Positions 1 to 8,281 of a DNA stretch of 64,000 bases are shown in pieces. How positions within the stretch are numbered: the stretch's first letter is position 1; every line of letters begins with the position of its first letter. The notes below the pieces were generated by a model. That model was not told the origin of the DNA. It did no database searches and saw nothing but the letters and a program-made list of their open reading frames with translations. The position numbers and the translations under genes were made by a program. This DNA is from an uncultured Flavobacterium sp. (GTDB taxonomy: Bacteria; Bacteroidota; Bacteroidia; Flavobacteriales; Flavobacteriaceae), in assembly GCF_946478785.1 (NCBI RefSeq), contig NZ_CAMLDD010000002.1, positions 124,001-188,000 on the forward strand. The letters run 5' to 3'.

Positions 1-89
1 CTTCCTGAAGTAAACTTTTTTTCGCGGCCTAATATCGCATTAAGCAACAAATCAGTATAAGACTGGAGCCGAAGCACTACTATTTTCAT
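1..89 (-). CDS. Start of a further gene in the siderophore operon, possibly a MATE-family exporter (partial)
   Basis: Only the first 29 codons are present; the gene runs off the left edge of the window. The ATG lies 2 nt after the stop codon of the NIS synthetase gene, so it is very probably co-transcribed and translationally coupled. The visible peptide begins MKIVVLRLQ and contains GREKKFTSG, which resembles the cytoplasmic tail that precedes the first membrane segment in flavobacterial MATE transporters. An exporter would fit the end of a siderophore biosynthesis operon. The family call is a weak inference from a short segment; the existence of a coupled gene is better supported. Confidence 0.4.
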   Translation of the reverse strand, partial: MKIVVLRLQSYTDLLLNAILGREKKFTSG

Positions 90-91
90 CT

Positions 92-1936
92 TTAGTTTTG
101 TGTTGTTTCACTTAATTCTATAAATTCTTTCATCTCATATTGCTTAATTACGTACAGCGGATTAGGCAGCTTACTTCCTTTTTTAGGTACTGCAAAACCT
201 GTTTGCTCGGCGTAGCCGTTATTAAGTAGTTTCAAACTATTGATATAAAAACGCTTAAATTCCGGTTCAAAAAGATTGTATTTTTCAAAGCGATCTGTCA
301 AATGTTGATTATCCTGCTGGTATTCCTCAATAGCTTCTGTTACTGTTTTCCAAAACAGATGTTCATCATAATCCATATACGTATGTAAAATATCAGACAG
401 GTACCGAAAAAAAGCATCAAAAACACCTATCAAAATAAACAAAGGAGTATTCTCTTTATTAGATGATTGTATAAGACCATCTTTGAGTTCTGCTGGTAAT
501 TTCGTCCTGGCTTCTTCTGTCAAAACGATATCATCTACAAAATCCTTGATAATGATACGTTGTGGCAGTCCGTTTTTCATGACCAAAATAATATTCTCGC
601 CATGAGGTGTTACACATAAAGAATGTTGGTAATAAATATGCAACAGCGGTTTTAGATATACCTCTAAGTATTTCTTTAACCAATCCTGAGTGCTAAGTCC
701 GGATGCATTTATCAATTCCTGTAAAAACGGACAATTATCATTATCTACATAAAGTAATGCAGCCATTGTCATTAGTTTTTCTTCGGGTTTTCTGTATTTT
801 TCGGCACTTTCCCTCCATAAAGCTCCCAACATTTCACGGTAATGATAAGGACTGTCAGTTATTGCACTATACTGTGGATGGCGATAAGAAACAGTAGCCA
901 CTTCACCTAAAAGCACGACCTCTTTTTCTTTAAAATAAGAATCATCCTCCAACATTTCTTTAACCCATTTTGTTACTCTTGGCGCAATATCCATTTGCTT
1001 TGGCGATAATCCTCTGATGTTTCCGGTACTCAAAATAGAAATCGCCGTTTTTACATAATGCTTTGCCGGACAGGATACATTAAAAAATGTTCTGATACTT
1101 TGCTGAGGCGAATATATATCCTCGCTTTTTTCAAGAATTACCAAATATTGGTTAGCCAGATCCTGATGAAATTGTGATAAAAGCTTATTATTTAATTGCC
1201 AGGGATGTACGGGTATAAACACATAATCTTCAACGACAAGTTTCATAGTCCTTAACTTTTCCTGAAATCTTTTAAAAACTTCCTGACCTAATTCCTGCTG
1301 ATAGAAATCATTAAAACTGATCGTTTCCAAAGCATTAAATACTGCTCTTTTTTTATGTGCAGCCAACCAATATAAAACCGTATCCTTATCAGCCTCCGGA
1401 GCATAATTATGATAATCACTATTATTAAAACCAACGCGTCCTTTATTTGCTATAACCCATGGATGGCCTTCCATCTGATGCTCAACTACCTGATAATCGG
1501 AGTTTACCAAATCCTGAACGCTAATTTTATCACGGGTATACAAATGTGCATCAGCGTATAGTGTATTTAAAAGTTCTTCAATATAATGTGCCAGTGTAAA
1601 AGAGTCTATACCAAAGCTTTGCTGCATTTCCATAAAAAAACAAAGGCCGTCTGTTGCAGATTTCGCTACATTGTTCTCCCATCTTTGAATACTTTGCTTT
1701 TCTATATGCCAATACTCCAAAAGCCTGGGATAAGCAGAAAAAGTATAATAAACCTCTGGTAAATCTGTTGTCAATTTAAAATGTTTGATTCCATCTTTTT
1801 CACTACCTGTAATAGTTGGTTTCGCAACATCTTCATGCATTAATTCGGCTAAACTTTTGGCTAACAAATTAAGATTTACCTTTTCCCAAACGTGACTGCT
1901 AAAAACTTCTAAGTGCGGTGCTCTTTCTATATTCAT
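92..1936 (-). CDS. NIS siderophore synthetase, IucA/IucC family (stand-alone)
   Basis: A 614-residue protein of the usual length for NRPS-independent siderophore (NIS) synthetases, which adenylate a carboxylate such as citrate and condense it with an amine or alcohol. Family signatures are in order: HPWQ near residue 244, a K-T...R segment around 295-310 (KTAISILSTGNIRG), then HGENIILV near 449 and a KDFVDD segment near 470. The HGEN/KDF pattern resembles the IucC-like branch that acts on a citrate half-amide, but I cannot assign the type firmly. It lies 14 nt downstream of the monooxygenase gene in the same operon. It is the second NIS synthetase of the locus, which suggests that two condensations are made by separate enzymes, as in aerobactin or schizokinen assembly. 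Confidence 0.9.
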   Translation of the reverse strand: MNIERAPHLEVFSSHVWEKVNLNLLAKSLAELMHEDVAKPTITGSEKDGIKHFKLTTDLPEVYYTFSAYPRLLEYWHIEKQSIQRWENNVAKSATDGLCFFMEMQQSFGIDSFTLAHYIEELLNTLYADAHLYTRDKISVQDLVNSDYQVVEHQMEGHPWVIANKGRVGFNNSDYHNYAPEADKDTVLYWLAAHKKRAVFNALETISFNDFYQQELGQEVFKRFQEKLRTMKLVVEDYVFIPVHPWQLNNKLLSQFHQDLANQYLVILEKSEDIYSPQQSIRTFFNVSCPAKHYVKTAISILSTGNIRGLSPKQMDIAPRVTKWVKEMLEDDSYFKEKEVVLLGEVATVSYRHPQYSAITDSPYHYREMLGALWRESAEKYRKPEEKLMTMAALLYVDNDNCPFLQELINASGLSTQDWLKKYLEVYLKPLLHIYYQHSLCVTPHGENIILVMKNGLPQRIIIKDFVDDIVLTEEARTKLPAELKDGLIQSSNKENTPLFILIGVFDAFFRYLSDILHTYMDYDEHLFWKTVTEAIEEYQQDNQHLTDRFEKYNLFEPEFKRFYINSLKLLNNGYAEQTGFAVPKKGSKLPNPLYVIKQYEMKEFIELSETTQN

Positions 1937-1950
1937 TACAAATAAATTTA

Positions 1951-3273
1951 TTAAATGATAATTTCTTCAACTCTTTCTGTAACAATACCGGAAAGGTCAA
2001 AATCCTGAAAAGCAATCTTTTTCTCTAACTTATATACCTCGCGTTTGGCAATTTCATTAATGATGTAAGAATTGCGATAAGCTCCCATACCCAAATCGGT
2101 CGAAATAAGACTGTGCGTATGAATTTCTGCATTTTGTACAAAAATTTCTCCACCGTTACTGTCTATACTGTAGTTTCTTTTTACATCATAATCGCCTGTT
2201 GAAGTTCTGCTGATACGATGCTGTATATTCTCAAGAAAGGAAGGTTCCTGATATTGGTATCCAGTTCCTAAAATGACATAGTCGGCATTGTCTGTAAACT
2301 TTTTACTTTGTTCAATCTGCTCAAGATGCAATTCATAGTTTCCGTGAATTCCTGTAGAGATATCGTTTAATTGTATGTTGGGCCTAATTTTTACACCAAT
2401 GTCATCATTATCTACACTTATGGCATATAAATGATCGTAAATCTGATTAATCAGTTCATAATTAACCCCTTTAAATTGCGATTTTTGACGTCCCAGCATA
2501 GTATTCCGAACCGAGGGCGTCATTTGATGAAAATAATCAATGTAATCCGGTGATGTATGTTCTAAAGTAAGTTTGGAGTATTCCATCGCAAAAAAACGAT
2601 CGGGACGGGAATACCAATTTAGCTTTAGGTTTTTAGGCCTGTTTTGAAGCAGGTCAAAAAATACCTCAGCGGCACTTTGTCCGGAGCCGATTACGGTAAC
2701 TGTATCTTCTTTTACTATTTCCTCTTTTCTAAAAAGATAGCTCGAAGTATGGCAAACTTTTTTCATCTCTTTAAGATCAACAAACTCCGGTACAACTGGA
2801 ACTGTACCTGTTCCTAATACTAATTTTTCACAATAGTATATTTTGGTACTGTCTTCTTCTTTATGAAATACATGTACTTCATAAAGACCATCCTTATAAT
2901 AAATGGACTTTACACTAGATGAAAAATGACAATTTTTTAGTTGTCTGATTACCCACTGACAGTATAAATTATATTCTTTACGGAGCACAAAGAAATTTTC
3001 TCTGATAAAGAATTTATATAGTCGATCAGTCTTTTTAAGGAAATTCAAAAAACTATATTGGCTCGTAGGATCTGCCATAGACACACAATCACACAAAAAA
3101 GGGGTTTGCAAGGTAACATGGTCAAAGAGTAATCCCGGGTGCCAGTTAAATTGTTCTTTTTGGTCAAAAAATAGTGAGGAAACATCATCTACAGGCTCTA
3201 ACAATGCAGCTAATCCTAAATTAAAAGGCCCTATCCCTATTCCTATTACGGAATATATTTTATGATTTTCCAT
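1951..3273 (-). CDS. L-lysine/L-ornithine/diamine N-monooxygenase (IucD/AlcA/DesB family)
   Basis: A 440-residue flavin-dependent N-hydroxylating monooxygenase that makes the N-hydroxyamine later acylated to a hydroxamate. The N terminus carries the FAD-binding motif GIGIGPFNLGLAALLEP (about 11-27). A second nucleotide-binding motif, VIGSGQSAAEVF (about 194), is the NADPH site. The C-terminal LGTGY and the STDLGMGAYRNS segment are typical of the IucD/SidA group. The ATG is separated from the stop codon of the upstream synthetase-acyltransferase gene by one nucleotide (TAA-C-ATG), so coupling is nearly certain. With a decarboxylase in the operon, the likely substrate is a diamine such as (hydroxy)cadaverine rather than the free amino acid. 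Confidence 0.93.
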   Translation of the reverse strand: MENHKIYSVIGIGIGPFNLGLAALLEPVDDVSSLFFDQKEQFNWHPGLLFDHVTLQTPFLCDCVSMADPTSQYSFLNFLKKTDRLYKFFIRENFFVLRKEYNLYCQWVIRQLKNCHFSSSVKSIYYKDGLYEVHVFHKEEDSTKIYYCEKLVLGTGTVPVVPEFVDLKEMKKVCHTSSYLFRKEEIVKEDTVTVIGSGQSAAEVFFDLLQNRPKNLKLNWYSRPDRFFAMEYSKLTLEHTSPDYIDYFHQMTPSVRNTMLGRQKSQFKGVNYELINQIYDHLYAISVDNDDIGVKIRPNIQLNDISTGIHGNYELHLEQIEQSKKFTDNADYVILGTGYQYQEPSFLENIQHRISRTSTGDYDVKRNYSIDSNGGEIFVQNAEIHTHSLISTDLGMGAYRNSYIINEIAKREVYKLEKKIAFQDFDLSGIVTERVEEIII

Positions 3274-3274
3274 G

Positions 3275-5737
3275 TTATTGATTTATAAGATTATGTTCTG
3301 CTTCAGGGTTTATTTCAATATCCTTATTCTGAGGAAATTTTGCCCAGTACCATTCGCGATAGCAAAAATTAAGGTTTGCTGTTTTATGCGGCATTTCAAT
3401 GACCTTTTCGATTTTAAAGCCATGAAAGGCTTTGTTCATCATCGAAGCCCTGGAATCAACAGCACCTTCACCAACCATTTTACCAACTTCGGATTGGGCA
3501 AACACATAATCGATCATGCATTGTGTGGATGGGGACACATATTTTTTCTTAGGATCTACAGGGGCAATAAATTGATGAGTTCCATAATCAGTAGGCAAAA
3601 CATCATAATAATCTCCTAATATGTCACGTGTCGGCCAGTATACTTCAATATTAAAAGTTGGTTCTCCATTCGCCATTCCTATATAACTGTACAAACCATC
3701 ACCAGGGAGAAGTGTCCTGTAATAAGCTTCCAGTTCACGTAAAGGCCAGTCCATTTTCCATGCTGCTTTTGCGTGATCACGATGAAACCACTCATGCAGC
3801 ATTTCCAGATCATTTTCCAGATCAACAGGTCGTAAAGTAATAGTCACATCTTCTTTTGGGAAATAGCGATTATAGACAATTTCTTTTCCTTTTGGATGTA
3901 TCAGTTGCTCTGAAAAGAAGCGTTTATGTAAAACATTAGGAAAGTTGATATGGGTAACACCTGCAGGATTACCACCACAATCAATATCATTTAGCGCAGT
4001 AAGCAGATTCCCTTTCACTCTCCAATATCTGCTCTCAAGTATAAACTTAACCAAGCCGCTTTCATCCTCTTCTTGTAAAGCTTCCAGTGCTTCGTACAAG
4101 ATATTTAAGAGCACTTTTTCGTCTGCTAATCCGTTAACTCCAAATGCATTAACAAGCCCAAGTATATTCCCTACCCAGAAATAATGAAGCAATAAATTAA
4201 ATAAACGATCGTCTGGAATAAACATTTTTCCGTTTTCAGATAATCCTGGTACGATATCATTTAATTGTTCTTCAAAAGATTTTCTGAATAAAAAACTTTG
4301 ATTATCACGGAAAAATACTTTTTCAGGCAGGTAAGAATCATTCAATTGCACAAGTGTGTTTTGCTGGTGCCACTCGCAGAACATACCTTGCTTGTTAAAC
4401 ATTTTTATTACGCCATCAAGCAAAATATCAATATATTGTTTAAACCAAACAGTACTGGTTTCCTTTACTGATAATCCCGTTTGTTTTGATGCATTTTGAA
4501 TTACATTCTCTATTCGGGAAGGATTTCCTAATACACTATCCTGGCATAATGAAGCTAATAAACACACATTATTATCATCTCCATTTGTAGTAGTTTTAAA
4601 TGGATTATGACGCACACTGGTAGAAAAACTGCTTAACACATTTCCATCATACGACACCGATATAAAACCCGGATCGCAAATAAACTCAATTTTAGGATAA
4701 TCCTTCTTTACAGTGTCTCCCCAAGCCGTCTGCATTAGCCTTGAAACCTGATAACCTCTGTAAAGCTCATGATAATGATTCACCCGTTCGGCTCCGGTAA
4801 TTTTAACATGCAGTGAAAATTTATACATATAATCACTTTCATTATTATATACCGTCCTTACAGAAGAAGTTGCTGTGTACTCTTTTCCCCATTCTCCTAA
4901 ATCAATCAGTAAACCTTCTTTTTCTAAAGTATCATATATTGCCTGTTTTTTGAAATGTGCTGCTTCCCATGGATGAATTGGAAGTACTTTCCATTCCGGA
5001 TATTTTTCCAGAAAATCGCTTACTTTTTTATTTCCTTTAATTGCTTCTGACAATTCGGCTTTTGCAAAATCAGAAGGCAAAACATTTTCTATGGTTTTTT
5101 CATTAACCAGATCAGGATGTACTAAAAAATAATATAACTGAAAATATCCGCCAGTTTCAGGGGCATACTTTAAAACTTCCGGCTCAGTAAATCCTTCACG
5201 GCCCTTGGTAAGTGGATGTAGTAAATGTCCTGCCGGGAATAACTGTTCGGCTTCAATGAATGTCATTTTAGCTTTATTAAACTGCTGACCTGTGGTTTCA
5301 AAATGCTGTAAAAATTGCGTAATCTTTTCAGTACTTAACTGCATTCTTTTTTTAACATTTTCAGAATCTGCATTTGGATATTGCTGTTTTACATGTGTTG
5401 TGATAAGGTCTAAAAGACGGTTAGGATCTATTTCTTTTATCGTTTCACTAACAAGATCACGTTCCATTACCGGGAAATCATACAGATGCCTGAGTGTTTC
5501 AGATTGGTAACGTATGGGTGCATATACTTCAACCTGATCAACCGGAAAATCCAACTTAAGATGAAGCTTATGATTCGCTTTTGACATGTACGATTTTAAT
5601 ACCGGGTCATATTTAGGAGTTCCTTCATAGAGGCTGCTGTTGTCTAATTCGCGCAGGCAGCAGTTAAGCAAAATAGTAAACGTAATATGCACTGCTTCCT
5701 GAGCAATTTCTTTAGGATAGGATGTATTCATTTCCAT
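3275..5737 (-). CDS. Bifunctional NIS siderophore synthetase fused to a C-terminal GNAT acyltransferase
   Basis: An 820-residue fusion. Roughly residues 1-610 form an IucA/IucC-type NIS synthetase: GHLLHPLTKGREG near 170, HPWEAAHF near 255, SSVRTVYNNESDYMYKFSLH near 293, then WHQQNTLVQ near 458 and a FRDNQ segment. Residues about 625-820 form an IucB/RhbD-like GNAT domain, starting at VTITLRPVDLENDLEMLHEW and containing GYNxEVYW-like and EGAVDSRASMMNKAFHGF segments. The GNAT half should acylate the N-hydroxydiamine to the hydroxamate, and the NIS half should join it to citrate or a dicarboxylate. BibC of Aliivibrio is also a fusion of these activities, but as I recall with the acyltransferase at the N terminus. 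The start overlaps the upstream decarboxylase by 26 nt; an internal ATG at 5731 would shorten it by two codons. Confidence 0.92.
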   Translation of the reverse strand: MEMNTSYPKEIAQEAVHITFTILLNCCLRELDNSSLYEGTPKYDPVLKSYMSKANHKLHLKLDFPVDQVEVYAPIRYQSETLRHLYDFPVMERDLVSETIKEIDPNRLLDLITTHVKQQYPNADSENVKKRMQLSTEKITQFLQHFETTGQQFNKAKMTFIEAEQLFPAGHLLHPLTKGREGFTEPEVLKYAPETGGYFQLYYFLVHPDLVNEKTIENVLPSDFAKAELSEAIKGNKKVSDFLEKYPEWKVLPIHPWEAAHFKKQAIYDTLEKEGLLIDLGEWGKEYTATSSVRTVYNNESDYMYKFSLHVKITGAERVNHYHELYRGYQVSRLMQTAWGDTVKKDYPKIEFICDPGFISVSYDGNVLSSFSTSVRHNPFKTTTNGDDNNVCLLASLCQDSVLGNPSRIENVIQNASKQTGLSVKETSTVWFKQYIDILLDGVIKMFNKQGMFCEWHQQNTLVQLNDSYLPEKVFFRDNQSFLFRKSFEEQLNDIVPGLSENGKMFIPDDRLFNLLLHYFWVGNILGLVNAFGVNGLADEKVLLNILYEALEALQEEDESGLVKFILESRYWRVKGNLLTALNDIDCGGNPAGVTHINFPNVLHKRFFSEQLIHPKGKEIVYNRYFPKEDVTITLRPVDLENDLEMLHEWFHRDHAKAAWKMDWPLRELEAYYRTLLPGDGLYSYIGMANGEPTFNIEVYWPTRDILGDYYDVLPTDYGTHQFIAPVDPKKKYVSPSTQCMIDYVFAQSEVGKMVGEGAVDSRASMMNKAFHGFKIEKVIEMPHKTANLNFCYREWYWAKFPQNKDIEINPEAEHNLINQ

Positions 5738-7229
5738 GTTTTTTTATGATTGAAAGGATATTGTTGATATGTGCTATAGTCGTTAATGGGTTTAAAATGG
5801 TGAACTTCAGGTAAAAAGTGTCATTTACTTTTGTGCTGGCTACTAAAACTTCTCCACTAAAAAACATTGTCTTTTTTATATACTGATTCATTTTACAGCA
5901 ATCGCCCTGCCAGCCGGATGGGTTAAATCTGAATACCAAAACACTCAAATCCGAATCAGTTAAAAGTTCAAAATCGTTGTCAGATTCTAGTATTTCGACA
6001 GTTTCGCGGGCAGTTTCAATAATAGTTTCGGTAAATTGGCCCAGTTTAGTTCTGCCCATGTAACGCAGTGTACACCATAATTTCAAAGCGTCAAAACGTC
6101 GTGTACTTTGTAGCAGCGACTTATTAATTTGAGCAGGTAATTCATCATAATCCTGTTCCTTAGGATTGAGGTAATCTGCATGGTGTTTTATAATATGAAG
6201 ATGCTGTTTATTTCTTACCATAAAAGCACTGCTGCATATTGGCTGAAAAAAAGATTTATGGTAATCTATAGTTACAGAATCAGCTTTTTCTATACCGTTT
6301 AATAAAGACTTGTACTTATCGGTAAGTAATAATCCGCAGCCATAAGCAGCATCAACATGAAGCCACAATTCATGCTCTTTTGCCAGAATGGCTATATCAG
6401 AAAGTGGATCAATATTACCAAAATCAGTTGTTCCTGCAGTGGCTACAATAGCAACAGGAATATTGCCTTTTTTCTTTTCTTCAATAATGGCTTCTTTTAA
6501 TCTTTCAGCATCCATACGATAGCGATTGTCTGTAGCTACCTGAATAATGGATTGCTCGCCTAAACCAAGGATAGCAGCATTTTTTTGATTACTGAAATGA
6601 GATTTTTCAGAAACAAAAATTCGAAATTTACCGGAATCCGGAGGACATCCATTTAATTTGATATTCCAATTCAGGTATTTTAAAGCAAAATAATCTCTTG
6701 CCAGAAGCAGTCCCATAAGGTTACTTTGCGAACCGCCGGCTGTAAAAATGCCATCACAATCTTCACGATAACCAATCTGCTGCCCTGTCCAGGCGATCAA
6801 TTTTCGTTCTATAAATGTTCCGCCGGCACTTTGATCATATGTATCCTGCGATGAATTAATAGCGCTTATCAACACATCGGCAGCTAAAGCAGGAATAACT
6901 ACAGGGCAGTTTAAATGCGCTATATATTCCGGTAAATGAAAAGCCGTTGCATGATTTACATACAGCTCATCTATTTCATCCCAAAGTCTTTCATAACTCT
7001 TCAGAGGCAAATCTAAGTTTACAGCTTCTACTTTATTTTTTATTTCTTCGGGCATAATGCCGCTAAAGGGGATTTTAGTGTTTTCCAGAAAACCGGAAAC
7101 ACGTTTCTGTACCAAGGCTATTGCGTTTGTATATTCGGCCTCGGATTTTTCATGAAAAATATCCTGATAAAAATTGTCGCTGGAGCTTTCGATTAAGACA
7201 TCCTGATCATTGTCTAATAGGTTTTGCAT
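5712..7229 (-). CDS. PLP-dependent group II amino-acid decarboxylase (lysine / hydroxylysine decarboxylase-like)
   Basis: A 505-residue fold-type I PLP decarboxylase of the diaminobutyrate/DesA type. Visible motifs are TAGGSQSNLMGLLLARD near 165 (phosphate binding), HVDAAYGCGLL near 292 (the Asp that pairs with the pyridine nitrogen) and DYHKSFFQP near 323, where the Lys forms the Schiff base. In hydroxamate siderophore operons such enzymes make cadaverine, putrescine or diaminopropane. No diaminobutyrate aminotransferase is present, which argues against a rhizobactin-like diaminopropane route and for lysine or hydroxylysine as substrate. As I recall, a Flavobacterium johnsoniae decarboxylase found beside a lysine 4-hydroxylase acts on hydroxylysine. 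The gene starts 24 nt after the nitroreductase gene and overlaps the next gene by 26 nt. Confidence 0.9.
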   Translation of the reverse strand: MQNLLDNDQDVLIESSSDNFYQDIFHEKSEAEYTNAIALVQKRVSGFLENTKIPFSGIMPEEIKNKVEAVNLDLPLKSYERLWDEIDELYVNHATAFHLPEYIAHLNCPVVIPALAADVLISAINSSQDTYDQSAGGTFIERKLIAWTGQQIGYREDCDGIFTAGGSQSNLMGLLLARDYFALKYLNWNIKLNGCPPDSGKFRIFVSEKSHFSNQKNAAILGLGEQSIIQVATDNRYRMDAERLKEAIIEEKKKGNIPVAIVATAGTTDFGNIDPLSDIAILAKEHELWLHVDAAYGCGLLLTDKYKSLLNGIEKADSVTIDYHKSFFQPICSSAFMVRNKQHLHIIKHHADYLNPKEQDYDELPAQINKSLLQSTRRFDALKLWCTLRYMGRTKLGQFTETIIETARETVEILESDNDFELLTDSDLSVLVFRFNPSGWQGDCCKMNQYIKKTMFFSGEVLVASTKVNDTFYLKFTILNPLTTIAHINNILSIIKKHGNEYILS

Positions 7230-7253
7230 AATTATTAATTTTAAAATGGAGGT

Positions 7254-7838
7254 TTATTTAAAATAAGTTACTTTATTAGAAATAGGGGTTCGTTTCTTTT
7301 TTGATGGTTCGATATCTTCGGGATAATATCCAACATAAATCAACCCGAGTGATTTTTCATTATCTGACAGATCGAATTGCTTTACATAATCAATCGCACC
7401 TGCAGATGTACTCCAGTAACTTCCAATATCAAAGGCTGTACAAGTGAGTGCAATATTCTGGACTGCCGAAGAAACTGCAGCTACTTCCTCCCATTCCGGC
7501 AAGTTTATTTTAAGGTTTCGAACCATCACTACTCCAATTACACAGGCGGAATTTAGAGGGTACTTTTTAAGCAGGTTGTATTTTTCTGTTGCGTCATCTT
7601 CAGCATAATTTTTAAAATAAAAATCCTTGTAGTATTCCGCCAGAAACAGTCCTAACTTTTTTAAATAACTATCCTTAAAAACAATAAATCTCCAGGGTTC
7701 TGTCATTTTATGTGTAGGTGCATAAGTCGCATTAATTAAAATTTCATTTAATAAATCGTCGGGAATATTTTGCTTAGAAAACTCATCAGCATATATACTT
7801 CTCCGATTTCTTATATTTTGAGATATTTTGTTTTTCAT
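7254..7838 (-). CDS. Nitroreductase-family FMN oxidoreductase
   Basis: A 194-residue protein with the nitroreductase fold pattern: an N-terminal RNRRSIYADEF segment (RxSxR-type FMN phosphate binding), ATYAPTHKMTEPWRF near 37-52, AVSSAVQNIALTCTAFDIGSYW near 123-145, and LIYVGYYPED near the end. The family reduces quinones or nitro groups with NAD(P)H, but includes members that act as dehydrogenases on peptides or flavins. It is the first gene of the minus-strand siderophore operon, 24 nt ahead of the decarboxylase, so a biosynthetic role is more likely than general detoxification. The role is not known from sequence; a redox step on the acyl group or substrate is an inference discussed in the findings. 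Confidence 0.85.
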   Translation of the reverse strand: MKNKISQNIRNRRSIYADEFSKQNIPDDLLNEILINATYAPTHKMTEPWRFIVFKDSYLKKLGLFLAEYYKDFYFKNYAEDDATEKYNLLKKYPLNSACVIGVVMVRNLKINLPEWEEVAAVSSAVQNIALTCTAFDIGSYWSTSAGAIDYVKQFDLSDNEKSLGLIYVGYYPEDIEPSKKKRTPISNKVTYFK

Positions 7839-8281
7839 ATTGTATTGTGGATATAATTTTAATAGTAATATACTTTGTAAATTAAAATTGCGTCTTTACA
7901 TATTTTTCAAAGCCTTTTTATTGAATTTGTGATTTCATTTTGAAAATAAAATCAAGCAATAAATGATTTATAAAAAGCCATAAACTCCATATAAAACGCT
8001 TAAATACAACAAGATACCATTCATTTAAAAAAAGAATATTGAATATTTTTTTTAAATAAAAATCACTTTTTTATTGTTATTTAGATTAAATTAAAATAAC
8101 TTTGGCTGTCTATTCTTATTAAATCTAAATTAAAACAAACTTAAAGACATTAGTTTAAATAAGCTAAGAAAATTCGTAAAAATATTAAAATATTTTATAA
8201 ACAATTAAATATCAACTACTTACAAAGTGGTTTTTAGGACAAATAATTTTTAATTTATTAACATTACCAAAATTTTAAAAA
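7839..8281. other. Divergent intergenic region of the siderophore locus
   Basis: 443 bp, very AT-rich, between the minus-strand biosynthetic operon and the plus-strand oxygenase gene. A clear plus-strand promoter lies at 8074-8104. For the minus strand I found only an isolated -7-like TAAGTTTG (8143 to 8136) without a well-placed -33 element. No convincing Fur-type box was recognised by eye, although iron control is expected. TACTTTGTAA (7871-7880) and TTACAAAGTG (8220-8229) form a distant near-inverted pair of unknown meaning. No coding potential seen. Confidence 0.6.
8074..8104 (+). promoter_or_regulatory. Predicted promoter of the lysine hydroxylase gene
   Basis: TTG at 8074-8076 is followed after 20 nt by TAACTTTG at 8097-8104. 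This fits the Bacteroidota/Flavobacterium promoter (TTG at -33, TAnnTTTG at -7) exactly. It implies a leader of about 170 nt before the ATG at 8282. Confidence 0.6.

Noticed and set aside
3272..3619. Plus-strand ORF of 115 codons opposite the synthetase fusion gene.
   Set aside because: It is antisense to a strongly conserved coding region, has no promoter, and matches nothing recognisable. Many similar antisense frames in the window were rejected for the same reason.
7871..8229. TACTTTGTAA and TTACAAAGTG as paired sites of an iron regulator.
   Set aside because: They are 340 bp apart, imperfect, short, and do not resemble a Fur box. I could not link them to promoters on either strand.
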